From Nanobdellota archaeon (lineage in GTDB: Archaea > Nanobdellota > Nanobdellia > Pacearchaeales > GW2011-AR1), in the NCBI GenBank assembly GCA_020053375.1, contig JAGVNG010000007.1, positions 1 through 49,101 on the forward strand: a DNA stretch of 49,101 nt. Direction: 5' to 3'. Below are positions 39,582-47,960 of this stretch, one piece after another; position 1 is the first letter of the stretch; each line of letters opens with the position of its first letter. The notes under the pieces are model-generated. The model saw nothing but the letters and a program-made list of their open reading frames with translations. It ran no database searches and was not told the origin of the DNA. The translations under genes and the position numbers were made by a program.

Positions 39582-40250
39582 ATGACCAACACTCTAGCAA
39601 GAATAAAGAAAGCAGGGAAGAATTTCGAGATTATTGTTGATCTTGATAATGCGCTTAAATTCAAGAAAGGATTGTCTACTTCAGTAGAAGCTGAGGCAGG
39701 TAAAATTTTTAGTGATAGCAAAAGAGGACTTGCAGCATCTAACGCTGACCTGACAGCTGCATTTGGAACGAATGACGTAAATGAGATTGCTCAGGGAATA
39801 GTAAAGAAAGGGGAAGTTCTTGTGACTCAGGAACATAGGGATGAGGAAAGGGACAAGAAGATGAAGCAGGTTGTTGATTTCATTGTCACAAATTCTGTTG
39901 ACCAGAACGGAAGGCCATATACTCCAAGCAAAATAAAGTCTTCTCTGGAAGAGGCGCATGTCAACATAAAGAATGTTCCTATTGAAAACCAGATAAAAGA
40001 AATTATGGCTGAATTGAGCAAGATAATTCCGATAAAACTGGAAACAAAGAAAGTAAAGATAACAATACCCGCAATTCATACTGCAAAAGCATACGGAATA
40101 ATATCCTCACACAAGGAAAATGAAAAATGGCTGAATGATGGAAGCCTGGAAGTTGTTGTGAGTGTTCCTGCAGGCATATTGATTGATTTTTATGATAAAT
40201 TAAACGGCGTAACACACGGAAGCGCGCTTACCGAAGAGGTAATGGAATAA
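39582..40250 (+). CDS. SBDS/Sdo1 ribosome maturation factor
   Basis: A 222-aa archaeal SBDS protein, expected to help release aIF6 from the 60S-like large subunit. The N-terminal domain (ARIKKAGKNFEIIVDLDNAL) and the DERDKKMKQVVDFIVTNSVD middle domain and the ferredoxin-like C-terminus (VVVSVPAGILIDFYDKLN) are all present. It follows psmA by 16 nt and precedes rrp4 by 4 nt, the conserved archaeal order. Confidence 0.93.
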   Translation: MTNTLARIKKAGKNFEIIVDLDNALKFKKGLSTSVEAEAGKIFSDSKRGLAASNADLTAAFGTNDVNEIAQGIVKKGEVLVTQEHRDEERDKKMKQVVDFIVTNSVDQNGRPYTPSKIKSSLEEAHVNIKNVPIENQIKEIMAELSKIIPIKLETKKVKITIPAIHTAKAYGIISSHKENEKWLNDGSLEVVVSVPAGILIDFYDKLNGVTHGSALTEEVME

Positions 40251-40254
40251 AGAA

Positions 40255-40971
40255 ATGACAGAAAAAGAAAACAGCACAGAAAGAAAGATAGTAACCCCAG
40301 GAGAAGTAATCTTATCCGGAAATGATTATCTTCCAGGAGAGGGAACGGAAAAAATAGGCAATGATATTGTTGCATTCAGATACGGGCTTGCAGAAGAAAT
40401 AAACAGGCTTGTCAAAGTAATTCCTTTGTCAGGGGTGTATCATCCAAGAAGAGGCAATGTTGTTATTGGGAAAATTAATAATATAACATTCAATGGGTGG
40501 CTTATGGACATAGGCTCTCCTGATAATGCATTCTTGTCTGTTGCAGAATATCCCAAATTTGTGCATAAGAGCGAGCTGGATATGGTAATGAACATAGGCG
40601 ACATGGCTGTTGCAAAAATAAAAGAAGTAAACAGGAAGGCTGTTGACCTGACAATGAGGCTCAAGGGGCTTGGAAGAATTGATGAGGGAATAATAATTCA
40701 GGTTAATCCAAACAAGGTTCCAAGAATAATTGGAAAGGAAGGAAGCATGATAAACCTGATAAAGGAAGAAACGGGATGCAATATAACGGTTGGACAGAAC
40801 GGATTTATATGGATGAAGGGCGACAGCATAGAAAAAGAGCTTTTTGCAAAGAAAGCAATCATGTTCGTAACCGAAAAGTCATTCGTGAGCGGACTTACGG
40901 AAGAAATAAAAAAATGGTTCGAGAAAGAGAAAAATCATCCAAGCATGGCTGATTTAAAGGAGAAGAAATAA
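40255..40971 (+). CDS. rrp4: Exosome cap subunit Rrp4
   Basis: A 238-aa Rrp4 protein: N-terminal domain (VTPGEVILSGNDYLPGEGTE), S1 domain (about 63-135, HPRRGNVVIGKIN), and a KH domain with VPRIIGKEGSMINLIKEETG (about 155-174). It binds RNA and caps the Rrp41-Rrp42 hexamer of the archaeal exosome. It lies 4 nt downstream of the SBDS gene. No Csl4 is visible in the window. Confidence 0.95.
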   Translation: MTEKENSTERKIVTPGEVILSGNDYLPGEGTEKIGNDIVAFRYGLAEEINRLVKVIPLSGVYHPRRGNVVIGKINNITFNGWLMDIGSPDNAFLSVAEYPKFVHKSELDMVMNIGDMAVAKIKEVNRKAVDLTMRLKGLGRIDEGIIIQVNPNKVPRIIGKEGSMINLIKEETGCNITVGQNGFIWMKGDSIEKELFAKKAIMFVTEKSFVSGLTEEIKKWFEKEKNHPSMADLKEKK

Positions 40972-40972
40972 G

Positions 40973-41191
40973 ATGAACGATAGAGTTGAACTTACTGGAA
41001 TGCTGGATGATACTTTAAAGGAGCTAGGAAAAGAAATTGAAAGAAGAAATAAAGAGGGAATTAATTCAAGAGTTTTGGAATTTACAAGAGTTATTGGAGA
41101 ATCCCCGGGAGTGTTAGGAGAGGTAGAGTTAACAAGATATAGCAATGAGTTCAGTAAATTAATGAAAAGAGGAGAATATATTCACGGATAA
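40973..41191 (+). CDS. Small unknown protein in exosome operon (1)
   Basis: A 72-aa acidic protein (MNDRVELTGMLDDTLKELGK...) placed between rrp4 and rrp41 with 1-nt gaps on each side. No family is recognised. Its position between genes that are normally adjacent suggests an insertion or a new exosome accessory. Confidence 0.6.
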   Translation: MNDRVELTGMLDDTLKELGKEIERRNKEGINSRVLEFTRVIGESPGVLGEVELTRYSNEFSKLMKRGEYIHG

Positions 41192-41192
41192 A

Positions 41193-41888
41193 ATGACAAC
41201 ATTCAAAAGAACAGACGGAAGAAAACTTGATGAAACGAGGGAAATGAAAGCAAAGGTTGGCATAGTCCCAAATGCAGATGGAAGCGCGATGTTTTCGTTC
41301 GGCGACACAATTGCAATTGCTGCTGTTTATGGACCCAAGAAAATGCATCCTCAGCATCTTCAGGATTCTGAGAAGGGAACATTGAGGTGCAATTACAATA
41401 TGCTTAGCTTCTCTGTCACAGACAGAATAAAGCCGGGACCAAGCAGGAGAAGCATGGAAATAGGCAAGATAACAGAATGGGCATTGAGTCCTGTTGTAAT
41501 GATAGACCAATTCCCAAACACCGTTGTTGATGTTCACATAAATATAATTCAGGCAAATGCATCGACAAGATGCGCTGGAATAAATGCGGCTGCAATGGCT
41601 CTTGCGCATGCAGGAATACCAATGAAGGATATGGTATCAAGCATTTCAATAGGAAAATTGGACAAAACTCTGGTTGTTGATGTAAGCAAGGCAGAGGAAG
41701 ATTGGGAAGATGGAGAAGGCGCAACAGATATTCCAATGAGCTTTACGCACAACGGAGAATTGACTCATATTCAGCTGGACGGAAAAATAAAAAGGGAACA
41801 GCTGAAGGAAGCAATAGAAATGGCAAGAAAAGCCACACAAAAAGTTTATGAATTGCAGAAAAAAGCGTTGAAGGAGACAGTTGAATAA
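41193..41888 (+). CDS. rrp41: Exosome catalytic subunit Rrp41
   Basis: A 231-aa RNase PH-type subunit that carries the active site of the archaeal exosome for 3'-5' phosphorolysis. Conserved regions include CNYNMLSFSVTDRIKPGPSR (RNA/phosphate binding), ALSPVVMIDQFPNTVVDVHI and VVDVSKAEEDWEDGEG, containing the catalytic Asp. Length is standard. It pairs with Rrp42 encoded downstream. Confidence 0.95.
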   Translation: MTTFKRTDGRKLDETREMKAKVGIVPNADGSAMFSFGDTIAIAAVYGPKKMHPQHLQDSEKGTLRCNYNMLSFSVTDRIKPGPSRRSMEIGKITEWALSPVVMIDQFPNTVVDVHINIIQANASTRCAGINAAAMALAHAGIPMKDMVSSISIGKLDKTLVVDVSKAEEDWEDGEGATDIPMSFTHNGELTHIQLDGKIKREQLKEAIEMARKATQKVYELQKKALKETVE

Positions 41889-41889
41889 A

Positions 41890-42174
41890 ATGAGATACTA
41901 TTATTATGATGTATTTATCCCAGAAAATGATGCTGATGCAAAAAGAGATTTGGAAAAATATGTAGCTGAAAGTAATTCCATTATGACAATGGAATCACCA
42001 ATACATCATAAAGCAAGACATCTGGAAGAATTTGGTCTTAGAGTTCCAGAAATTGATAGTATAGATAAATTCAGAAAAATTATAATGGGAGTTAATCCAA
42101 AAATTGAATGTCGTTTAACAGATGACAGGGTTTTACATAAAATTGGGAGTCGCTACCAAGGAGAAGAAGCATAA
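41890..42174 (+). CDS. Small unknown protein in exosome operon (2)
   Basis: A 94-aa protein beginning MRYYYYDVFIPENDADAK; the track's TTG start at 41881 is rejected because ATG 41890 follows the rrp41 stop by one base. No family is recognised. It lies between rrp41 and rrp42, which are usually adjacent, with a 1-nt gap to rrp42. Confidence 0.55.
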   Translation: MRYYYYDVFIPENDADAKRDLEKYVAESNSIMTMESPIHHKARHLEEFGLRVPEIDSIDKFRKIIMGVNPKIECRLTDDRVLHKIGSRYQGEEA

Positions 42175-42175
42175 A

Positions 42176-42985
42176 ATGGCAGAATTATATGAGACATCAG
42201 ACGTAACAAGAGAAAGGATAAGAAAATACTTGGAAGAAGGAAAAAGATTTGACGGAAGAAAACCTGATGAATTCAGGGAAATTACAATCGAGCCAGGAGT
42301 TTCAAAAAACGCAGAGGGTTCTGTAAGAGTGAAAATCGGAAAGACAGAGGTTCTTGTAGGAGTTAAGATGGGAGTTGGAGAGCCATATCCTGATTCACCT
42401 GACCGCGGCAACTTAATGGTGACCGCGGAATTCCTGCCTTTAAGTTCTCCAAGATTTGAATTAGGACCTCCAAAATTCAATTCAATAGAAGTTGGAAGGC
42501 TTATTGACAGGATAATAAGAGAAAGCAAATTCATAGAGCTTGAAAAATTATGCATTGAAGAGGGAAAGAAAGTATGGTCTGTTTTCATCGACATATATTC
42601 AATAAATGACGACGGGAATCTTCTTGATGCAGCAGGCATAGGAGCGGTAGCCGCGCTGAAAGTAGCACGAATACCAAAGTACGATGAGAAAGAAGAGAAG
42701 ATTGTTTATGGTGAGTGGACCAGCAAGAACATTCCATTGAGCAAGGATATTCCATTGTCAGTGACACTGCACAAAATAGGAAATTCCATAATAGTTGACC
42801 CAACAAGAGAAGAGGAAGATGTCAGCGAGACAAAATTGACTATCGGGTCTTCAGGGGAATATATTTCATCAATGCAGAAGGGAGATGAGAAGAGCCTGAC
42901 AATAGAAGAAATGCACCAGATGATAGATTTGTCTGAAAAACTCTACAAAAAAATATATTTAAAGCTGGAGAAGTTTATAAAATGA
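42176..42985 (+). CDS. rrp42: Exosome subunit Rrp42
   Basis: A 269-aa RNase PH-like, non-catalytic partner of Rrp41 in the exosome ring. It has FDGRKPDEFREITIEPGVSK at the N-terminus, ELGPPKFNSIEVGRLIDRII and SKDIPLSVTLHKIGNSIIVDP. The start is set at ATG 42176 (MAELYETSD), one nucleotide after the preceding gene's stop; the longer ORF in the track begins inside that gene. Its end overlaps the cupin gene by ATGA. Confidence 0.95.
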   Translation: MAELYETSDVTRERIRKYLEEGKRFDGRKPDEFREITIEPGVSKNAEGSVRVKIGKTEVLVGVKMGVGEPYPDSPDRGNLMVTAEFLPLSSPRFELGPPKFNSIEVGRLIDRIIRESKFIELEKLCIEEGKKVWSVFIDIYSINDDGNLLDAAGIGAVAALKVARIPKYDEKEEKIVYGEWTSKNIPLSKDIPLSVTLHKIGNSIIVDPTREEEDVSETKLTIGSSGEYISSMQKGDEKSLTIEEMHQMIDLSEKLYKKIYLKLEKFIK

Positions 42986-43299
42986 TAAAATTAAATAATA
43001 TCTTTGAAGATATTCCAAAAAAAATTACTGGAGAAATTGTTAAGAGATTACTTTCATCAAAAAAATTTATGATAGAGAGAGTAGTATCTGCTGCATCCAA
43101 TCTTCCAAGTCATGTTTATAATCAAAAGGAGGGGGAATTTGTTATGCTTATTGATGGCTATGCTGAGTTAGAATTTCAAAAGCAAATTGTCAAAATGAGA
43201 AAAGGAGATTATATAAATATCCCTCCACATTCAAAACATCGTATACTTAAAACAGATAAAAATACTCAATGGCTATGTATATTTTATAAAACAAAATGA
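42982..43299 (+). CDS. Cupin-fold protein
   Basis: A 105-aa cupin. Residues about 43-97 show the cupin pattern SHVYNQKEGEFVMLIDGYAE followed by MRKGDYINIPPHSKHRI, which contain the metal-binding His/Glu residues of motifs 1 and 2. A small-molecule binding or sensing role is possible; substrate unknown. It overlaps rrp42 and rpo6 by ATGA each, so it is fully embedded in the operon. Confidence 0.75.
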   Translation: MIKLNNIFEDIPKKITGEIVKRLLSSKKFMIERVVSAASNLPSHVYNQKEGEFVMLIDGYAELEFQKQIVKMRKGDYINIPPHSKHRILKTDKNTQWLCIFYKTK

Positions 43300-43679
43300 C
43301 AATGAAGATGGATGATTTTACAAAATATGAAGTAGCAAGAATACTTGGAGCAAGGGCTTTGCAAATTGCAATGAATGCCCCTTTGCTGATAAAAATAAGC
43401 AAAGATGATTTGGAAAAAATAAGATATGATCCAATTAAGATAGCAGAAGTTGAATTAAGGTCGGATATTCTTCCAATATCCATAAGGAGGCCTTTCCCAA
43501 TGAAGAGGGAAGGGGAATTAAGGATGCCTAAGGAGCCGAAGATAACCGACGAGAAGATAGAGGAAAAGGAAACCACTGAAGAGGAAGAGATTGTAAAGGA
43601 AGGGGAAATAATGGCTCTTGCAAATCCCGACGATGAGGTTGACGAGGCTGCGGCAGGGGAAGAAGAAGCTGGAGATTGA
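43296..43679 (+). CDS. rpo6: RNA polymerase subunit Rpo6 (RpoK) with acidic tail
   Basis: A 127-aa subunit. The core KYEVARILGARALQIAMNAP and ADVELRSDILPISIRRPFP-like segment match archaeal Rpo6/RpoK, which stabilises the clamp of RNA polymerase. Residues about 72-127 are an extra, very acidic extension (EEKETTEEEEIVKEGE) not found in the usual 55-90 aa protein. It precedes the enolase and rpsB genes, as is common in archaea, though with two small insertions. Confidence 0.9.
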   Translation: MTMKMDDFTKYEVARILGARALQIAMNAPLLIKISKDDLEKIRYDPIKIAEVELRSDILPISIRRPFPMKREGELRMPKEPKITDEKIEEKETTEEEEIVKEGEIMALANPDDEVDEAAAGEEEAGD

Positions 43680-43738
43680 ATTCTTATAAAGCGGTACAAT
43701 ATCATAAGATTTAAAAATATCTAATTACCCTCTGGTTT

Positions 43739-44101
43739 ATGGTTAAAGTGTCATTAAAAAAAGGTTTAGAATATATATTAATTGCTGGAATATCATTTCT
43801 AAATTATAATTGTGGCACCAATATTCCAGATAAATTAATTAAAGGCAAGGTTGCATTCGAACATTTTAAAATTATTAGATATATATTTCCTTTACATAAT
43901 CATCCCAATTATGTTTTCTTTGTAGAGACTGGAAAAAGCACCAAAAAATTTATGGTGAAAGGTCCTGATGCCTACGTTGCTGATGGAATAGTAAATGAAG
44001 GTGATTCTGTTGAGGTAAATTTAATTGCCGGAGAATATGAAATTATAGAAAATGGGAACTGTTATTGGATTAGGCATTCTAGTATAAAAAAGGTTAACTA
44101 A
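43739..44101 (+). CDS. Lipoprotein-like or secreted small protein
   Basis: A 120-aa protein. The N-terminus (KKGLEYILIAGISFLNYNCG, about 7-26) has a hydrophobic segment ending in a Cys, like a short lipobox. The rest is beta-rich and soluble. Function unknown. It may be a surface lipoprotein; the hydrophobic stretch could instead be a membrane anchor. TTTAAAAATATC lies 25-30 nt upstream. Confidence 0.55.
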   Translation: MVKVSLKKGLEYILIAGISFLNYNCGTNIPDKLIKGKVAFEHFKIIRYIFPLHNHPNYVFFVETGKSTKKFMVKGPDAYVADGIVNEGDSVEVNLIAGEYEIIENGNCYWIRHSSIKKVN

Positions 44102-44148
44102 CTTTTTACAATATAAAAACTTAAAAATAGATTGTTTATCGAAAGAAT

Positions 44149-44385
44149 ATGGATAGAAGAAGGAGAAGAAATGGATTGGCATGTCTTGTTGCCGGAGGAT
44201 TAATGATAGGTTTGGGAGCATTCAACTTAGTCACAGAAGAGCCTCTAGATAAGAAGATGTTCAGTTCCAATTATGAATTAATAAATAAAAAGAATTACAG
44301 TGAAAACTGGAAATATTATATTGGGATGGAAGGTTTGGGAGGATTAATGATAGCTAGCGGATGGGCATATCTAAAAAAAAGATAA
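44149..44385 (+). CDS. Small two-helix membrane protein
   Basis: A 78-aa protein with a basic N-terminus (MDRRRRRNG), membrane helix CLVAGGLMIGLGAFNLV (about 11-27) and a second helix near 58-75 (GLGGLMIASGWAYL). No family recognised. CTTAAAAATAG upstream at the right distance suggests its own promoter. Confidence 0.55.
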   Translation: MDRRRRRNGLACLVAGGLMIGLGAFNLVTEEPLDKKMFSSNYELINKKNYSENWKYYIGMEGLGGLMIASGWAYLKKR

Positions 44386-44434
44386 AATTTTATTTCTTAT
44401 AAAAATTTATAAATCTGATTGCATTTTCTTATTG

Positions 44435-45601
44435 ATGGCCGTTATAAAGAGTGTTGATGCCAAGTCTGTTCTTGATTCAAGAAAGGAGAAAACAGTATAC
44501 GTGTCTGTGAAAACCGACGTTGGAGTTTTTGGCGCGAGTTCTCCGAATGGAAAGTCAAAGGGAAAATATGAAGCCAGGAGTTATGTGAAGAGCCTTGAAG
44601 AGGACATAAAAATGCTTAAGAAATTCAGCGCTTACTTTTCTTCTGAAAAAATAGAAAAATTTGATGATTTGCGAAGGGTTGAGGATATTGTTGACAGACA
44701 GATAGGAGCAAATACTTTGTTTGCATTGGAATCAGCGATATTAAAGGCACTTGCTAAAGAAAAGAAAAAAGAGATATGGAAACTCATAAATCCCAAAGCC
44801 ATGAGATTCCCAAGACTGGTTGGAAACTGTATAGGGGGAGGAAAACATTCAAAGGGAATAAATTCAAGAAAGCCGGACTTTCAGGAGTTTCTTCTTATCC
44901 CTAATATGAAAAGCGTGAAGGAAAATTGGGAAAAAAACAAAAAATTAAAAGAAGAAGCAAGATACCTGCTAAAAATTCACGACAAGAAGTTTGAGGGTAA
45001 GAAAAATGATGAGGACGCGTGGAACACGAGTATGAATGAAAAAGAAGTATTTGATGTCCTAAAAGAGCTTAATATCCCATTCGGAACGGATGTGGCTGCA
45101 TCAAGTTTCTTCAAAAGAAAAAAGTACTCGTACGAAAATCCGATGCTCAAGAGAACAGAAGAGGAGCAGTTTGAATATGTCTCCAATCTCATAAAAAATT
45201 TCGGATTGTTTTATATTGAGGATCCGTTTGACGAGGAAGATTTTGAAAACTTTGCAAAGCTTCTAAAGAAGTTCCAAAACAGCCTGATAGTAGGGGATGA
45301 CTTGACTGTAACTAATTATAAAAGACTGGAAAGAGCAATTAAGGAAAAAAGCATAAATGCGATAATAGTCAAACCAAACCAGACTGGCTCTCTGCTGGAA
45401 GTTCAGAAAGTGTGCGAACTTGCACTCAAAAATAATATTAAGATTATTTTTTCGCATAGAAGCGGAGAAACTGGAGAAACTATTCTTGCAGACCTTGCAT
45501 TCGGATTCGGAGCTGATTTCTTCAAGTGCGGGATAACTGGAAAAGAAAGAGAAGCCAAGATTAAACGGCTGATACAGATTGAGAAAAGCTTTAAAAACTA
45601 A
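44435..45601 (+). CDS. eno: Enolase, short archaeal form
   Basis: A 388-aa enolase that interconverts 2-phosphoglycerate and phosphoenolpyruvate. Visible residues are the flexible loop ASSPNGKSKGKYEA (Ser kept, motif altered from SGASTG), GGGKHSKG with DFQEF (His and Glu), the metal ligand EDPFDEEDF, GDDLTVTN, KPNQTGS with the catalytic Lys and SHRSGETGET with FKCGITG. It is about 30-40 residues short of the common 425-430 aa. The track's start is TTG; ATG 44435 is preferred, with TTTATAAAT 27 nt upstream. Active-site loop changes suggest checking activity. Confidence 0.85.
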   Translation: MAVIKSVDAKSVLDSRKEKTVYVSVKTDVGVFGASSPNGKSKGKYEARSYVKSLEEDIKMLKKFSAYFSSEKIEKFDDLRRVEDIVDRQIGANTLFALESAILKALAKEKKKEIWKLINPKAMRFPRLVGNCIGGGKHSKGINSRKPDFQEFLLIPNMKSVKENWEKNKKLKEEARYLLKIHDKKFEGKKNDEDAWNTSMNEKEVFDVLKELNIPFGTDVAASSFFKRKKYSYENPMLKRTEEEQFEYVSNLIKNFGLFYIEDPFDEEDFENFAKLLKKFQNSLIVGDDLTVTNYKRLERAIKEKSINAIIVKPNQTGSLLEVQKVCELALKNNIKIIFSHRSGETGETILADLAFGFGADFFKCGITGKEREAKIKRLIQIEKSFKN

Positions 45602-45621
45602 TTTTGCTGTGAATTTATTAT

Positions 45622-46548
45622 ATGGTAGGAATAATTGATGAGATTGAAGAGAAAATTGAAGAGGAAGAAGAAGCAATAAAAGAAATTGCAGAGAAAATTG
45701 TTGGAAAAGCTAAGAAAATAAAGAAAGCTTCTTCAAAACCAAAGAAAGAGAAAGAAGATAATTCTGATGCAGATGCAATTACTCCTGAACTAATTAAGGC
45801 AGCCGAGGAAGAGTCTATAAAACCAGACATTGAAAGGAAGAAAAAAGAACTTCTTGAAAATGTTAAGAAACTTAAAGAAAAGATTGCTGCAGAAGAAATT
45901 ACTTCTGAAGAGCTTAAGGAAAAAGTTAAGGGAAAGAAGAAAGGAGAAATGCTTGTTCCTCTTGAAGAATATGTGAAGTCAGGTATATATCTTGGAACAA
46001 AGGTTGTAACACCGCAAATGAAGCAATATGTATATAGAAGAAGGGCTGACGGACTTGCAATATTTAACACAGATATAATTGATGAGAAGCTAAAAGAAGG
46101 AATTGAATTTCTGTCAAAGTTTGATGCGAAGGATGTAATCTTGGTTTGCAAGAGGCAAGCAGGCTGGAAGACGGCAGAAATGTTCGGAAAAGTAACAGGG
46201 ATAAAAGTTTTCACAAAGAAATACCCAGCCGGGGTTTTAACAAACACACAACTTGCTGAGTTTTTTGAAAACGAGCTCACAATAGTATGTGATTCATGGC
46301 TTGACAAGAATGCCCTGAACGATACCTTAAATGTTCACAAGACAATTTTGATGGTCTGTGACACAAACAATTTCCCAAAGGATGCCAACCAGACAATAAT
46401 TGGAAACAACAAGAGCACGAGAAGCCTTGGACTTATCTTCTATCTGCTTGCAAGAGGATATTGCAAAGCAAAGGGAATAGAGACAAACATTCCGGACATT
46501 GATTGGTGGACCGCAGAGGAAGAAAAAGGCGCCGAGATGGGCGTTTAA
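45622..46548 (+). CDS. rpsB: Ribosomal protein S2 with long N-terminal extension
   Basis: A 308-aa S2 (uS2). The core begins at about 110 (PLEEYVKSGIYLGTKVVTPQ) and includes YRRRADGLAIFNTDIIDEKL, PAGVLTNTQ and DTNNFPKDANQTIIGNNKST. The first 108 residues form an unusual, highly charged Glu/Lys coiled-coil-like extension absent from ordinary archaeal S2 (about 200 aa). It lies 20 nt after enolase, a typical archaeal order. The extension could contact neighbouring ribosomal proteins. Confidence 0.93.
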   Translation: MVGIIDEIEEKIEEEEEAIKEIAEKIVGKAKKIKKASSKPKKEKEDNSDADAITPELIKAAEEESIKPDIERKKKELLENVKKLKEKIAAEEITSEELKEKVKGKKKGEMLVPLEEYVKSGIYLGTKVVTPQMKQYVYRRRADGLAIFNTDIIDEKLKEGIEFLSKFDAKDVILVCKRQAGWKTAEMFGKVTGIKVFTKKYPAGVLTNTQLAEFFENELTIVCDSWLDKNALNDTLNVHKTILMVCDTNNFPKDANQTIIGNNKSTRSLGLIFYLLARGYCKAKGIETNIPDIDWWTAEEEKGAEMGV

Positions 46549-46593
46549 GTTTAATTCTGTAAGATTTATAAAGAGACTCTAATCCAAAATTGT

Positions 46594-47082
46594 ATGTTAC
46601 CAGAAGGATTTGATTTAAGACATTTAGACAGTGGAATATTAGAAGCTGTGGTCAATTTGAACAGGATTCCGGGCGTATTTACAAATACAACATGCGAAGG
46701 GCATATATGGAGGAATACCCCCGCTTGGCCAACCAAAGATGGATGGATACATTTTAATGTCAAAAAAGAAACAAACAAAAATTTAATTTCAAAAATTAAA
46801 AAAAATTTTATCGAAAAACACCCTATATTTGAGCTTGAAGAATGGAATGATTACATTTTCGATAATAATTATTTACATTATACAATGGTTGGGCATTATG
46901 AATCTCATGATGATGGAAATTTATTTGGCAGAATAGGTAAATTTGGGCAATGGAGATATTTCAGGAGAGCTGAAAAAACAAGGAAGGAGATGTTAAAAGG
47001 ATGGCTTGATTTTAATGAAACAATTATCTCTTATTTGAGAGAGAATTTTGGGAAAGAATATGAAAAACTTCCTTATATCTGA
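46594..47082 (+). CDS. Unknown protein with Cys-His motif
   Basis: A 162-aa soluble protein. The N-terminus NRIPGVFTNTTCEGHIWRNT resembles the IPG-T-xxCxGH stretch found in several phage and bacterial proteins of unknown function. The remainder is helical with Trp-rich segments. TTTATAAAG about 30 nt upstream gives a leaderless start. No catalytic role can be assigned. Confidence 0.5.
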   Translation: MLPEGFDLRHLDSGILEAVVNLNRIPGVFTNTTCEGHIWRNTPAWPTKDGWIHFNVKKETNKNLISKIKKNFIEKHPIFELEEWNDYIFDNNYLHYTMVGHYESHDDGNLFGRIGKFGQWRYFRRAEKTRKEMLKGWLDFNETIISYLRENFGKEYEKLPYI

Positions 47083-47544
47083 TTAAACCTTAAACCACAG
47101 CCATGACTTGTCTGGCTTTGAGCCGTAATGAGTTTTAATCAGAACATAATCTCCAATTAGTTTTTTACCGTTAAGTCTAAACTCTATTTTATTAGCACTT
47201 CTGTTCTTTAATTCATATTTTCCGTTATCCCAGATTTCAACTTTTCCTGCGCCGTAGTTTCCTTCAGGAATCACTCCTTCGAATTTTGCATACGCTAGCG
47301 GATGGTCCTCAACCTGAATAGCAAGCCTTTTGGTTTCCTTATTTGCCGGAGGCTCTTTTGGAACAGCCCAGCTTTTTAAAACTCCGTCCATTTCTAAACG
47401 GAGGTCGTAATGCAAGTGAGAAGCTTCATGGCGATGCACGACAAAGATTAACGATCTATCACTTCTTTTTATAGTTCCTTTTGGCTCATTAGTTTTGCTT
47501 TTTCCTTCAAACTTTCTTTTTTTTGTATATTTAACCAAGGACAT
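47083..47544 (-). CDS. Stand-alone LigD-type 3'-phosphoesterase
   Basis: A 153-aa protein matching the 3'-phosphoesterase domain of bacterial LigD: IFVVHRHEASHLHYDLRLEM (two His and Asp of the active site), LKSWAVPKEPP, DHPLAYAKFEG and IPEGNYGAGKVEIWD. It trims 3' phosphates and ribonucleotides from DNA ends. Stand-alone archaeal versions are known. There is no LigD polymerase, ligase or Ku gene in this window, so it probably acts with other repair factors. Its start is 2 nt from the adjacent HepT-like gene stop. Confidence 0.9.
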   Translation of the reverse strand: MSLVKYTKKRKFEGKSKTNEPKGTIKRSDRSLIFVVHRHEASHLHYDLRLEMDGVLKSWAVPKEPPANKETKRLAIQVEDHPLAYAKFEGVIPEGNYGAGKVEIWDNGKYELKNRSANKIEFRLNGKKLIGDYVLIKTHYGSKPDKSWLWFKV

Positions 47545-47546
47545 TT

Positions 47547-47960
47547 TTATTTTTTTAAAAATTGTTTAATTTGTTTGATAAATTCTTCAGCATCTAAGAT
47601 TAGTTCATCTTTTATAGAATCAAAAACAATTTCATCATCTATCTTCCCATATTCATGGGCAAGAATATTTCTCATACCCTTTGCATCTTTTAATTTTTGG
47701 GCTAATTTATCATCAATGATTTTATTTTCTTTAAGAACTTCAAAAGCATCACTATCATCTTGGGGTATTCTTAATTTTTTAAGTTTTATGACATAAAACG
47801 CTACATCAGTTATCGCTCCTATTATTTTTTCAAAATACCTTTCGCATGCCGCCTTCTCTTTTTTATTTGAAATATAATCTTCCAGATTTTCCGGAATAAT
47901 CCCGCTTAATTCATCAAAAAACATTAATATATCTTCTATTTTATCATTAATTCTATCCAT
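47547..47960 (-). CDS. HepT-like HEPN RNase toxin
   Basis: A 137-aa HEPN (DUF86) protein with the intact catalytic motif GMRNILAHEYGKID (RNxxxH, about 97-110) in an all-helical context. HepT toxins are RNases; the cognate MntA encoded directly upstream (overlapping by 8 bp) is expected to AMPylate the Tyr next to the motif and inactivate it. Confidence 0.85.
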   Translation of the reverse strand: MDRINDKIEDILMFFDELSGIIPENLEDYISNKKEKAACERYFEKIIGAITDVAFYVIKLKKLRIPQDDSDAFEVLKENKIIDDKLAQKLKDAKGMRNILAHEYGKIDDEIVFDSIKDELILDAEEFIKQIKQFLKK

